DNA of 64,000 nucleotides, from positions 930,001-994,000 of the forward strand of contig CP040556.1 in assembly GCA_013378335.1 (NCBI GenBank). Direction: 5' to 3'. Shown here in pieces: positions 1 through 7,281 of the stretch; within the stretch, counting starts at the first letter, position 1, and every line of letters begins with the position of its first letter. The stretch comes from Streptococcus sanguinis (GTDB taxonomy: Bacteria > Bacillota > Bacilli > Lactobacillales > Streptococcaceae). The position numbers and the translations under genes are program-made. The notes beneath the pieces were generated by a model. That model did not search any database. It was given only the letters and a program-made list of their open reading frames with translations, and was not told where the DNA came from.

Positions 1-184
1 CTATTTTGTGAAAGTTTCTTTCTTCGTATCTTTGTTATTGGTTAAATAAAGGATTAAGAGAACGGTCCTCACGTTTGTTTACTTACTGGATAATATGAAA
101 AATAGGGATTCATTCGGCGATGAAATAGTCCAAAGTCTGTTATGGTTTCATAAAGATTCAGAAACAGCCTGATTTTTTTAAAAC

Positions 185-253
185 AACCATTAAAGAGTAA
201 ATAAAGTCTATTTAGGATTTTCTTTTTTTATTGCTATAAGAATAAGTTAAACT
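185..253 (+). promoter_or_regulatory. ComE/BlpR-like direct-repeat promoter 1
   Basis: Two imperfect direct repeats, CCATTAAAGA (187-196) and CTATTTAGGA (208-217), are offset by exactly 21 bp. A probable -10 (TAAACT, 248-253) lies about 31 bp after the second repeat. The same layout recurs at 1504, 2909 and 3765. Such paired repeats are the known binding-site form of LytTR response regulators (ComE, BlpR) in streptococci. It drives the LPxTG thioredoxin-like gene at 282. Bases 1-184 hold no gene I can support. Confidence 0.75.
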
Positions 254-281
254 AGATTTATAAAAAAAGAAGGAGCTTATT

Positions 282-1241
282 ATGAAAAATAAAATGGTTA
301 TTTCGATATTGCTTTGTCCGCTTTTGCTTGGCCTAGGTGCTGTATCGGTTTCAGCTGATACGGGTAGTATAGATGTGCAAGGTGGTCAAGAAGAAGCAGA
401 AGTCAGTAGAAGTACCGATATAGCTTTGTTTACTGTATCAGATGCTGTGCCTGAATCTAATGGGAGGGCAGAAGCAAGCCAGCCTACAGAGCAGAATTCG
501 GATCGCTCCGAACATACTGAGGCTACTCAGGCAGAAGTGACTCAAGACAGTTATTTAGAAAATGTAGCTGATTTTCAAAAAGTTTCGATTGATCAAGTGT
601 ACCAATCTTTTACAGAAGATGGTCAGGAGCATACAATCTATGTTGGTCGTCCAACTTGCTATTATTGTCGGCAGTTTTCTCCCGTGCTGAAAGAGTTTAA
701 TCGATTAATTGATAATCATCTTGAATATTATGATATTGATGGAAAAGACCTTGATGGCAAGGCAAAGAAATTTCTATTTGAAACCGTTGGAATCCCAGGA
801 ACTCCTACAGTCCTGTATCTAAAAAATGGAAAACTTATTTCTGGTTGGGCCGGAGGAGGAGCAACAGCTCAACAATTATATGAACACTTGTACACCAGTA
901 CAACAGATAAACAAGAGAAAGCAAGGGAACAATCGAACGTAACAAGTGGTGAAAATGATCCTACTGCTGTTTATCAAGCGACTACGTCAACTTCCGATGA
1001 AAGTCAAATAAGATTTTCTAAGTCAGATCTGCAGGACAAGAGAGAAGTTAAGAGTGGCCAATGTCCTATTTTAATTGATAGTGATTTTAAAAATCAAAAG
1101 AGGGAGGATGTGGCGAAACAATCAATGTTAAGGACATTGCCGCAGACAGGTGAAAAGACAACTGAATTCTTCGCACTTCTAGGCTTTATTTCACTAGCAG
1201 CAACTCTTATGGCTTTTTCTCAAAAAGATAAAAAGGCTTAA
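282..1241 (+). CDS. LPxTG-anchored thioredoxin-like protein, bacteriocin-associated
   Basis: A surface thiol-disulfide protein of 319 aa. It has a signal peptide (about 1-25, ending SVSADTG), an acidic Thr/Glu-rich linker (26-95), and a thioredoxin-fold domain (about 95-205) with the active-site motif C126-Y-Y-C129 and a cis-Pro loop GTPTV. A second low-complexity linker follows, then a sortase signal LPQTGE (286-291), a hydrophobic helix and a basic tail. The thioredoxin part resembles the bacteriocin transport accessory (Bta/PedC-like) group. Wall anchoring of such a domain is unusual. It carries the same promoter box as the bacteriocin genes downstream, which suggests a role in disulfide formation in the exported two-cysteine peptides. 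That role is inference. The RBS AAGGAGC precedes the ATG. Confidence 0.85.
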   Translation: MKNKMVISILLCPLLLGLGAVSVSADTGSIDVQGGQEEAEVSRSTDIALFTVSDAVPESNGRAEASQPTEQNSDRSEHTEATQAEVTQDSYLENVADFQKVSIDQVYQSFTEDGQEHTIYVGRPTCYYCRQFSPVLKEFNRLIDNHLEYYDIDGKDLDGKAKKFLFETVGIPGTPTVLYLKNGKLISGWAGGGATAQQLYEHLYTSTTDKQEKAREQSNVTSGENDPTAVYQATTSTSDESQIRFSKSDLQDKREVKSGQCPILIDSDFKNQKREDVAKQSMLRTLPQTGEKTTEFFALLGFISLAATLMAFSQKDKKA

Positions 1242-1287
1242 TTTAGTTCCACTAATTAATTTAAAAAGCAGAAAAGGAGCATAAGTC

Positions 1288-1341
1288 ATGTTTTACAAAG
1301 TGATGAGCAAAAATGATTTGGCTTAAATAAATGGTGCTTGA
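1288..1341 (+). pseudogene. Decayed double-glycine leader peptide remnant
   Basis: A good RBS (AAAAGGAG) precedes an ATG at 1288. The reading is MFYKVMSKNDLA, stop (TAA 1324-1326), then INGA and a second stop. A leader ending in ...DLALINGG would be typical of a class II bacteriocin, so the TAA may be a TTA-to-TAA change. Nothing peptide-like follows. It lies immediately behind the thioredoxin-like gene. The 1242-1500 stretch otherwise holds only the terminator at 1464. Confidence 0.4.
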
Positions 1342-1463
1342 TTTTTCAATTAAGATTTGGAATATATTTGCCTATCTCCTAAACAAATAGAATCCTAAAA
1401 GAAATGAATCCGTTTACTACAAGAATTCCTCAAAGACCGATTTATAAATGATATAAAATAAGT

Positions 1464-1496
1464 ACATTCTCTATTTAATAGAGAGTGTATTTTATT
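1464..1496 (+). terminator. Rho-independent terminator before bacteriocin promoter 2
   Basis: Inverted repeat ACATTCTCTATT/AATAGAGAGTGT (1464-1488) followed by ATTTTATTT. It ends transcription from the thioredoxin-like gene just before the next box. Confidence 0.7.
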
Positions 1497-1502
1497 TAAA
1501 TG

Positions 1503-1569
1503 ACTATTTAGGACGAAATAAAAGCTATTTATTATTTTTGTATCTGTCAATCTTTAAAAGTGCTATACT
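1503..1569 (+). promoter_or_regulatory. ComE/BlpR-like direct-repeat promoter 2
   Basis: Repeats CTATTTAGGA (1504-1513) and CTATTTATTA (1525-1534) are offset by 21 bp, followed by an extended -10 TGCTATACT (1561-1569). The spacing from second repeat to -10 (30 bp) matches the other three copies. It drives the 55-aa and 48-aa peptides. Confidence 0.8.
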
Positions 1570-1616
1570 ATTGGTGTGTTCGCGACACAAAAGAAAAAAT
1601 AATAGGAGTTATTCTT

Positions 1617-1784
1617 ATGTATACAAAAACAATGTCACAGTTTGATGTGATAGACGAAAATATGCTTGCTGCTATTGAAGGTGGGGATCGCAATAGTTAC
1701 TGTAACGGATTAATTGCAGGGCGGCTGTTGCGCAAAGCTCTCTACCATCAGCCCATTTTACCGAGCGATTTCATTTGTAAATAG
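1617..1784 (+). CDS. Double-glycine bacteriocin-like peptide, two cysteines (55 aa)
   Basis: A small secreted peptide. The ATG at 1617 is preferred over the upstream in-frame TTG at 1560 because it has the RBS AGGAG, because 1560 lies inside the promoter, and because the N-terminus then matches the leader of the 3086 peptide. The leader is 23 aa, ending ENMLAAIEGG. The mature part (32 aa, basic) has Cys at positions 6 and 31 and a GxxxG motif (GLIAG). Double-glycine leaders are cleaved during export by C39-peptidase ABC transporters, none of which is in this window. It is cotranscribed with the 48-aa peptide 14 bp downstream, and both having GxxxG motifs fits a two-peptide (class IIb) bacteriocin. 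I do not recognise a named bacteriocin. Confidence 0.8.
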   Translation: MYTKTMSQFDVIDENMLAAIEGGDRNSYCNGLIAGRLLRKALYHQPILPSDFICK

Positions 1785-1798
1785 AAAGGAAAAAGAAA

Positions 1799-1945
1799 AT
1801 GAAAGATCAACAATTTGAAGAAATATCACAAGAACATTTGGAAAATATCATAGGAGGCGGTGATTGGCTTCGTGATATCCAAAAAAGCTTCAAAAATATT
1901 GGAGATAGTATAGGAGGGTTTATTAACGGCTGGCTTGGCAATTAG
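1799..1945 (+). CDS. Double-glycine bacteriocin-like peptide, no cysteine (48 aa)
   Basis: A 48-aa ORF with RBS GAAAGGAAAAAG. Its leader differs from its neighbour's and ends in NIIGGG. The mature part of 27-28 aa (from GDWLRD) is amphipathic, Trp-containing, and has overlapping GxxxG motifs (GDSIG, GFING). It has no Cys. It lies between the 55-aa peptide and a CPBP-family protein, the usual order of peptide, partner peptide and immunity gene in class IIb loci. The pairing and the activity are inferred. Confidence 0.75.
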   Translation: MKDQQFEEISQEHLENIIGGGDWLRDIQKSFKNIGDSIGGFINGWLGN

Positions 1946-1969
1946 TATTTATAATAAGAGGTGGGGTAT

Positions 1970-2617
1970 ATGTTTGAAAGAATTCGCAAGATTGATTGGT
2001 TGCTTCCAGCTTTAGTTTTTCTATATTTTAATGCTGCTCGGATTTTGCTAAGACTGCTGCATTTTAATGAGGGGACAAATTTGGTAATATGGTTTTTTGT
2101 CAATCTCCTATTGGCAATAGTCTGTGTTCTATATTTGAAGCATTTTGATCAGTTGTCTGTGTTTCGATTGGGACGGCCTAAGCTTAAGTTGATAGGATTA
2201 ACTGTTTTAGGATTTCTCCTTCTTTACTTCTGGCTTAGTTATGTTCGTGAAAATTTTCCAGTCACTCATAATCAAGCAGGCCTGAATCACAATCTTACCT
2301 CAGTTCAAGGAATTACAAGAGCATTTCTGGTTTTTTCCGTGAGCCTTGGGGGACCGATAAATGAGGAAATAATTACTCGTGTATTTGCTCTGAATTGCTG
2401 GAAAAGGTTCAAAAAATACGGTATGGATATCCTTTTAGCTGCAGCCTTTTTTTCTTCGTTGCATCTTTACAGCTGGGTATGGACGGATTTTTTAGCATAC
2501 TTTGGCATGGGTTTGGTCTATGTTCTCCTATTTAGGATGAGTAAAACAGTTTACTGTTCATTAGCCTTGCATATATTTTTAAATACCATCATAATATTAG
2601 TTCGATTGAGCCATTGA
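1970..2617 (+). CDS. CPBP-family intramembrane metalloprotease, likely bacteriocin immunity
   Basis: A 215-aa polytopic membrane protein. The CPBP (Abi/CAAX protease) motifs are present: N-EEIITR (EExxxR), SSLH (motif 2 His) and HIFLN (HxxxN). I place the start at the ATG at 1970. The GTG at 1961 falls within the RBS AAGAGGTGGGG. In lactic acid bacteria CPBP proteins encoded beside class II bacteriocins act as immunity factors and depend on these protease residues. Here it follows the two peptides by 24 bp in the same transcript. All key residues are intact. Confidence 0.85.
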   Translation: MFERIRKIDWLLPALVFLYFNAARILLRLLHFNEGTNLVIWFFVNLLLAIVCVLYLKHFDQLSVFRLGRPKLKLIGLTVLGFLLLYFWLSYVRENFPVTHNQAGLNHNLTSVQGITRAFLVFSVSLGGPINEEIITRVFALNCWKRFKKYGMDILLAAAFFSSLHLYSWVWTDFLAYFGMGLVYVLLFRMSKTVYCSLALHIFLNTIIILVRLSH

Positions 2618-2865
2618 GGAGTCATGAAACATGACAAAGATAATTAATCGCCAGCGAGATGACTATATTTGACTTTGTCTTCTGCTTCCAACTTATGAAT
2701 CCTTTTTAAAATCATAGCTGTTATTTACTTTATATCTGTCATTTTAGCTAATATTTTGGGTCTATTTTAGATTGAGATTTCAAACTTATAACTGTAAAAT
2801 AGCAATAACTTCTTGATATTATTGGGATGGCCGAATAAAGACATTATAACAATACACAATTGCAT
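2618..2865. other. Intergenic, no gene supported
   Basis: AT-rich sequence between the CPBP gene and the next hairpin. Two very short ATG frames (starting near 2624 and 2632, at most 13 codons) follow GAGGAG but show no leader or membrane character. Nothing else was recognised. Confidence 0.5.
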
Positions 2866-2895
2866 ACAGCATTTGATTCTATCAAGTGCTGTTTC
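2866..2895 (+). terminator. Terminator hairpin, copy A
   Basis: ACAGCA-TTTGAT/ATCAAG-TGCTGT (2866-2892) followed by a weak T tract. It is nearly identical to the hairpin at 3723, showing that the terminator-box-leader unit was duplicated as a block. Confidence 0.6.
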
Positions 2896-2906
2896 TGATT
2901 AAAAAT

Positions 2907-2975
2907 GACTATTCAGGAGTAAATAGCTTCCATCTATGAATTTTGCTCCACATACCTAGAAGAAAGTGTTATACT
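2907..2975 (+). promoter_or_regulatory. ComE/BlpR-like direct-repeat promoter 3
   Basis: Repeats CTATTCAGGA (2909-2918) and CCATCTATGA (2930-2939) are offset by 21 bp. The -10 TATACT is at 2970-2975, 31 bp beyond. It drives the 75-aa peptide with a leader of about 100 nt (2980-3085). Confidence 0.8.
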
Positions 2976-3085
2976 CTAGGTGTCGAGTCGCAACAGGACA
3001 AAAATATTCACTTAAACTTGGACTAAAGAAAAACTCCAAGAGATATTTTCTTTAATCCCTCGCATTTCACGAAAGGAGTCATGTA

Positions 3086-3313
3086 ATGGCTACACAAACA
3101 ATTTCACAATTTGATGTGATGGACGAAAACATGTTAGCTGCAGTTGAAGGTGGCGGATTTGGCTATGCTTGCTTAGGTTATGGTGCAGCGTCGTTTGCTG
3201 CTGGAGCGTCAGCGATTGGTGCAGCAGCTACAGGTGCGGGCTTGCCTGTCGCAATATATCTTGGAGCTCAAGCATTGGCAACAGGAGCTACTTTGTTGGC
3301 TTGTTTGCCATAA
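3086..3313 (+). CDS. Double-glycine bacteriocin-like peptide, Gly/Ala-rich, two cysteines (75 aa)
   Basis: RBS GAAAGGAG lies 8 bp before the ATG. The 23-aa leader (SQFDVMDENMLAAVEGG) is almost the same as that of the 55-aa peptide at 1617. The mature 52 aa is Gly/Ala-rich and hydrophobic, with several GxxxG-type spacings. Cys sits at mature positions 6 and 50, so a near end-to-end disulfide is possible. The Gly/Ala-rich hydrophobic core is typical of Blp-type class II bacteriocins of streptococci. The following small membrane protein at 3447 may be its immunity protein. Confidence 0.85.
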   Translation: MATQTISQFDVMDENMLAAVEGGGFGYACLGYGAASFAAGASAIGAAATGAGLPVAIYLGAQALATGATLLACLP

Positions 3314-3446
3314 TGGTAATGGAAATCTGTATTTAAAAGTGAATTTTCCCAAAATCTTTTCTCCTGTGAGATTTGATACTGATAGGAAAGAAAATTTTTG
3401 TCAGTTAAAGTCATGGCATGAATACAAGTTTAAAAGGATTTTTCGT

Positions 3447-3599
3447 ATGAAATATAATAAATTAATTGCGCTAACAATGACTGTGTTTGCATTTATATTT
3501 TCCGTTCATTTATGGGAGTTTTCTAAAATAGTAGCTATTGCTTATTTTATGCTTCTTATGATAGCTAATTTTTTGTTATATTTTAGAAAGGATAAATGA
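3447..3599 (+). CDS. Small membrane protein, possible bacteriocin immunity (50 aa)
   Basis: A 50-aa ORF with RBS AAAAGGA and two predicted membrane helices (about residues 5-22 and 28-45), ending in a charged FRKDK tail. It follows the 75-aa peptide in the same transcription unit. Tiny two-helix proteins in this place are frequent immunity candidates in blp-type loci. No family was recognised from the sequence. Confidence 0.55.
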   Translation: MKYNKLIALTMTVFAFIFSVHLWEFSKIVAIAYFMLLMIANFLLYFRKDK

Positions 3600-3722
3600 C
3601 TTTTTGCTTTTATTATGTCAAAGCAGATTTAAGGGATAAGAGCATTAAAATAATATATTTATTAAATGAGGCCGGAACTAAAAATATTCTAGACTTGCAT
3701 TATTAAGAGATACAGAAATAAT

Positions 3723-3757
3723 ACAGCATTTGATTTTATCAGGTGCTGTATTTTATT
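3723..3757 (+). terminator. Terminator hairpin, copy B
   Basis: ACAGCA-TTTGAT/ATCAGG-TGCTGT (3723-3749) followed by ATTTTATT. It is a near copy of the hairpin at 2866, again directly before a promoter box. The 3600-3722 stretch holds nothing recognised. Confidence 0.7.
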
Positions 3758-3763
3758 AAAATA

Positions 3764-3829
3764 ACCATTTACGACAAAATAAAGACTGTTTATGATTTTT
3801 ATGCTTAGATTCTTTACATGTGCTATACT
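3764..3829 (+). promoter_or_regulatory. ComE/BlpR-like direct-repeat promoter 4
   Basis: Repeats CCATTTACGA (3765-3774) and CTGTTTATGA (3786-3795) are offset by 21 bp, with the extended -10 TGTGCTATACT (TATACT 3824-3829). The promoter is intact although the peptide gene it served is broken. Confidence 0.75.
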
Positions 3830-3874
3830 GTAGGTATGATATCAAAATCAAAGAAAAAGTAACAGGTATTTATT

Positions 3875-3940
3875 ATGGATATAAATGTAAGGTCGCAGTT
3901 TGATATGATGGATGATAGAATCTAAACTACTGTTACTAAT
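3875..3940 (+). pseudogene. Decayed bacteriocin leader, nonsense mutation
   Basis: The ATG at 3875 reads MDINVRSQFDMMDDRI and then TAA (3923-3925). Aligned with the 3086 leader (SQFDVMDENMLAAVEGG), the stop replaces the TTA Leu codon after ENM, and the rest has drifted, with no GG site. The promoter upstream is intact, so a short dead-end transcript may still be induced. From here to 4075 no further gene was seen. Confidence 0.65.
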
Positions 3941-4075
3941 TGAGCATAGTATTCCCTATATAGAACTCAGTGAGTGATAATAAAAGAGCTATGAGACTTA
4001 ATGAACCCTAGCTTCGGTTATTAGTAACATTCTAACTTTACATTATTCTCTAGAAAAAATAAATTTGATTATCTT

Positions 4076-4303
4076 ATGACAATTATACAAGGAAAAAAGA
4101 GGTCACTAACATGGAAAAAATTGTTTTTTAAAATTTCTATGCTTATATCTTTTGTGCTAACGGTAGGAGGTCTATTATTAACACTCTATAATTATTTCTT
4201 TTTTAATTATCCGTTTTTAAACCAAACTACGGTAGGTTTAATTGTCTCGTTTTTAATTGTTTCGCTTATATTTTTTAGTTCTCATCATAGAAATAGGAAT
4301 TGA
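4076..4303 (+). pseudogene. Small two-helix membrane protein, possibly frameshifted start
   Basis: The open frame encodes 75 aa with two hydrophobic helices, but the ATG at 4076 lacks an RBS. A better start is the ATG at 4111, behind AAGAGGTCAC, which gives only six codons before TAA. Removing one T from the T6 run at 4124-4129 puts it in frame with the hydrophobic part (KISMLISF...). So the gene is either frameshifted or the run is misread. Its position suggests an immunity-type protein, function unknown. Confidence 0.45.
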
Positions 4304-4383
4304 TTTTTTGAATTACTTGAGAATAAAAAGAAAAAAACTGCAAAAGAAATTCTTTGAATTTATCTTTTAGAGGAGTTGATTTT

Positions 4384-4782
4384 ATGACTAATACTAGGCG
4401 AGCAGTGCTAGCACTGAGCTTGGTTGTTTTTTTATTGCTAGCAGCGGGAATTCTACTGCAAGTTCATTTTTGGAGAGTGATCATTTTGCTAGGTCTATTC
4501 TTTTTTGCGGAAGTATTTATCATCTGGTACTCTGGAAGTAGGTCTAAGTCGCAGATTAATGGCGGGCAAAGTCTTGAACTCTTCTGGCTTTATATCAAGC
4601 GCTTAAAAATCTTTTATATCACAATTTTGTGTCTCGCAATTCCTTTCGTTTCCTTGTCTTCCAATCCTGCCTTTGATTTGTTTTTTGTGCTTGAGTTGTT
4701 AATATTCTTGCTCTTAAGCAATTATATCTTTAGCTCTCATGGCATTCAACCGCCCAAGAAAGAGAGAGCTTTTAAAGTCTAA
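4384..4782 (+). CDS. Four-helix membrane protein in bacteriocin island
   Basis: The ATG at 4384 follows RBS AGAGGAG, so the ORF is 132 aa. An upstream in-frame ATG at 4354 has no RBS. There are four hydrophobic segments in two pairs (about 9-28, 30-48 and 80-118), a short polar loop, and a basic C-terminus (PPKKERAFKV). It closes the bacteriocin island, before two tandem terminators. It may be an immunity or transport-related protein. No family was recognised. Confidence 0.6.
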   Translation: MTNTRRAVLALSLVVFLLLAAGILLQVHFWRVIILLGLFFFAEVFIIWYSGSRSKSQINGGQSLELFWLYIKRLKIFYITILCLAIPFVSLSSNPAFDLFFVLELLIFLLLSNYIFSSHGIQPPKKERAFKV

Positions 4783-4795
4783 TAGCTTTGTTTGT

Positions 4796-4822
4796 AGCAG
4801 TTGATTTGACTGCTGTTTTTTC
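4796..4822 (+). terminator. Terminator of bacteriocin island
   Basis: AGCAGT-TGATTTG-ACTGCT (4796-4814) followed by GTTTTTTC. Confidence 0.65.
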
Positions 4823-4830
4823 AAAAAAGC

Positions 4831-4858
4831 AAAAAGCCTGGATTTTTCCAGGCTTTTT
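4831..4858. terminator. Bidirectional terminator
   Basis: AAAAAGCCTGG-ATTTTT-CCAGGCTTTTT, symmetric A and T tracts. It serves the convergent membrane protein gene (+) and the DUF3042-type gene (-). Confidence 0.85.
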
Positions 4859-4874
4859 AGTGAAATGAGCAAGA

Positions 4875-5045
4875 TTAGTGTGCTACACGTTTGCGAGCTG
4901 CTTTTTTACGGTTTTCTTCGATGAAAGCCGCTTTTTGTTCTTCAGGTTCGATGACTTTTTTCTTGACAGCATATACTGCGCCTGCCACAGCAGCAACAGT
5001 AGCTGCAACTCCTGTAAGAACGCCTTTTCCAAATCCTTTAGCCAT
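4875..5045 (-). CDS. DUF3042-type small membrane protein (56 aa)
   Basis: Read on the minus strand from ATG at 5045 with RBS AAAGGAG. The protein starts [29 protein letters not shown] (shown split here: [10 protein letters not shown], then an Ala/Val helix), followed by [26 protein letters not shown]. It has one glycine-rich TM helix and a charged helical tail, characteristic of the short DUF3042 proteins of lactobacilli and streptococci. Function is unknown. It is divergent from miaA. Confidence 0.85.
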   Translation of the reverse strand: MAKGFGKGVLTGVAATVAAVAGAVYAVKKKVIEPEEQKAAFIEENRKKAARKRVAH

Positions 5046-5126
5046 GTGATTTCTCCTTTTCTGAACTTTTATTATTTATGTTATAATAATAGTAACGAAA
5101 AATCAAAATTTTTTCAAGGAAAAAAG

Positions 5127-6011
5127 ATGAAAACCAAGATAATTGTGATAGTGGGGCCTACGGCGGTCGGAAAAACGGCTCTGAGTATCGAGGTGGCCAA
5201 GCGCTTCAATGGCCAAATCATCAGCGGTGACAGCCAGCAGGTCTATCGTGGCTTAGATATTGGCACGGCTAAGATTCGTCCGGAGGAGCAAGAGGGCATT
5301 CCCCATCATCTGCTGGATGTGCGGGAGGTTGGAGAGAGCTACTCGGCCTATGATTTTGTGACTGAGGCGGCTCAGGCTATTCGTGAGATTGAGTCTCAAG
5401 GTCAGCTTCCCATCATTTGCGGTGGCACAGGGCTCTATATCCAGAGCTTGCTCGAGGGCTACCATCTGGGCGGCTCTGTCCCTAACGAGGAGATTCTAGC
5501 CTATCGGGCGCAGCTGGATAGTTGGTCGGATGAGGCTTTGTTTGGGAAAATAGCAGAGCTGGGTATCGAGATTCCCCAGCTGAATCGACGCAGGGCTATG
5601 AGGGCGCTGGAGATTGCTCATCTGGGGGGGGCGCTAGAAAACAGTCAGCCAGATTATGAAGCCCTGCTGATTTGCCTAGATGATGAGCGACAAAAACTTT
5701 ATGAGCGAATCAATCAGCGGGTAGATCTGATGATGGAAGCCGGGCTTTTAGAAGAAGCACGTTGGCTTTATGAACAGGCTCCGACCAGTCAAGCTAGTAA
5801 GGGTATCGGCTACAAGGAACTTTTCCCCTACTTTGAAGGTCAGATGATCCTAGATGATGCTGTGGACAAGCTCAAGCAGAATACCCGACGTTTTGCCAAG
5901 CGCCAGCTGACTTGGTTTCGCAACCGTATGTCTGTAACCTTTTATCAGGTGGGAAATCCAGCCTATAAAAATCAGGTCATGGAAGACATCAGAAAGTTTT
6001 TGGACAAGTAA
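5127..6011 (+). CDS. miaA: tRNA dimethylallyltransferase MiaA
   Basis: 294 aa. It transfers the dimethylallyl group from DMAPP to A37 of tRNAs that read UNN codons. It has a P-loop GPTAVGKT (10-17), the [17 protein letters not shown] segment, and the [13 protein letters not shown] and RRAMRALEI motifs. The start is the ATG at 5127 behind CAAGGA. An upstream extension of the open frame covers the DUF3042 promoter and is not coding. It begins a run of closely packed housekeeping genes through 10306. Confidence 0.95.
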   Translation: MKTKIIVIVGPTAVGKTALSIEVAKRFNGQIISGDSQQVYRGLDIGTAKIRPEEQEGIPHHLLDVREVGESYSAYDFVTEAAQAIREIESQGQLPIICGGTGLYIQSLLEGYHLGGSVPNEEILAYRAQLDSWSDEALFGKIAELGIEIPQLNRRRAMRALEIAHLGGALENSQPDYEALLICLDDERQKLYERINQRVDLMMEAGLLEEARWLYEQAPTSQASKGIGYKELFPYFEGQMILDDAVDKLKQNTRRFAKRQLTWFRNRMSVTFYQVGNPAYKNQVMEDIRKFLDK

Positions 6012-6042
6012 CTGGCTGACCAAGTCTTAGTAAGGATAAGAG

Positions 6043-7281
6043 ATGATAGAAACAGAGAAAAAAACAGAGCGTGTCTTTTTGGTCGGTGTGGAGCTGGCAG
6101 ATACGGAGAATTTTGACCTATCCATGGAGGAGCTGCAAAGTCTGGCTAAGACAGCAGGGGCTGAGGTAGTCGGATCCTATAGTCAGAAGCGGGAAAAGTA
6201 TGACAGCAAGACCTTTGTCGGTTCTGGTAAGTTAGAAGAAATCCGGCAGATGGTTGATGCCGAAGAGATTTCGACCGTTATTGTCAATAACCGCTTGACA
6301 CCTCGCCAAAATGTCAATCTGGAGGAAAGCTTGGGTGTCAAGGTTATTGATCGTATGCAGCTGATTTTGGATATTTTTGCCATGAGAGCTAGGAGTCACG
6401 AGGGCAAGTTGCAGGTACATCTGGCCCAGCTCAAGTACCTCTTGCCTCGCTTGGTCGGCCAGGGCATTATGCTCAGCCGTCAGGCCGGTGGCATTGGCTC
6501 CCGCGGGTCTGGTGAAAGCCAGCTGGAGCTCAATCGACGCAGTGTCCGCAATCAGATTCATGATATTGAGCGTCAGCTCAAGGCAGTGGAGAAAAATCGG
6601 GCTACCGTTCGTGAAAAGCGACTGGAATCCAGTATTTTCAAAATTGGTCTCATCGGCTATACCAATGCTGGCAAGTCGACTATTATGAACTGCTTGACTA
6701 GTAAGAGCCAGTATGAGGCAGACGAACTCTTTGCGACGCTAGATGCCACGACCAAGAACATCAATCTCAGTGGTCAGCTCAATGTCACTCTGACAGACAC
6801 GGTTGGCTTCATTCAGGATTTGCCGACGGAGCTGGTGTCAAGCTTTAAGTCTACTCTAGAGGAGAGTAAAAATGTCGATTTGCTGGTCCATGTTATTGAC
6901 GCTAGCGACCCTCATCATGAGGAACATGAAAAGACCGTCCTCGACATTATGAAAGAGCTTGACATGCTGGATATTCCCCGGCTGACTCTCTATAACAAAG
7001 CAGACAAGGCAGAGGATTTTACTCCGACCCTGACTCCTTATTCTTTGATTTCGGCTAAGGCGGACAATAGCAGAGCTCTTTTGCAGCAAGTCCTGCTGGA
7101 GCGGATGAAAGAGCTCTTTTTGCCTTTTACCATCAAGGTAGCGCCGGATAAAGCTTACAAGATTCATGATTTAGAGAAAGTCGCAATTATCGGAAATCGA
7201 GAATACAAAGACGATGTTGAAACCATTTCAGGCTGGATTGCCGAGAAAAATAAATGGAAACTGGAAGAATTTTATGACTGA
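6043..7281 (+). CDS. hflX: GTPase HflX
   Basis: 412 aa ribosome-associated GTPase, known to split stalled or heat-damaged 70S ribosomes. The N-terminal HflX domain includes the glycine-rich GGIGSRGSGESQLELNRR segment (shown split: GGIGSRGSGES, QLELNRR), then a coiled coil. The G domain has G1 GYTNAGKST, G3 DTVGFI and G4 NKAD. It overlaps the next gene by 8 bp. Length and motifs are complete. Confidence 0.95.
   Translation: MIETEKKTERVFLVGVELADTENFDLSMEELQSLAKTAGAEVVGSYSQKREKYDSKTFVGSGKLEEIRQMVDAEEISTVIVNNRLTPRQNVNLEESLGVKVIDRMQLILDIFAMRARSHEGKLQVHLAQLKYLLPRLVGQGIMLSRQAGGIGSRGSGESQLELNRRSVRNQIHDIERQLKAVEKNRATVREKRLESSIFKIGLIGYTNAGKSTIMNCLTSKSQYEADELFATLDATTKNINLSGQLNVTLTDTVGFIQDLPTELVSSFKSTLEESKNVDLLVHVIDASDPHHEEHEKTVLDIMKELDMLDIPRLTLYNKADKAEDFTPTLTPYSLISAKADNSRALLQQVLLERMKELFLPFTIKVAPDKAYKIHDLEKVAIIGNREYKDDVETISGWIAEKNKWKLEEFYD

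Noticed and set aside
2624..2672. Very short ATG frames behind GAGGAG after the CPBP gene
   Set aside because: At most 13 codons, no leader-like or hydrophobic sequence, and no second supporting signal.
3180..3446. Long open frame overlapping the 75-aa peptide and running into the small membrane protein
   Set aside because: It is out of frame with a clear double-glycine peptide, has no RBS, and its only plausible part is the RBS-equipped 50-aa end starting at 3447, which is listed.
4878..5126. Extended N-terminus of miaA
   Set aside because: The extension is Cys/Ser/Phe-rich, lies antisense to the DUF3042-type gene and contains the divergent promoter. The P-loop begins only nine residues after the ATG at 5127, as in normal MiaA.
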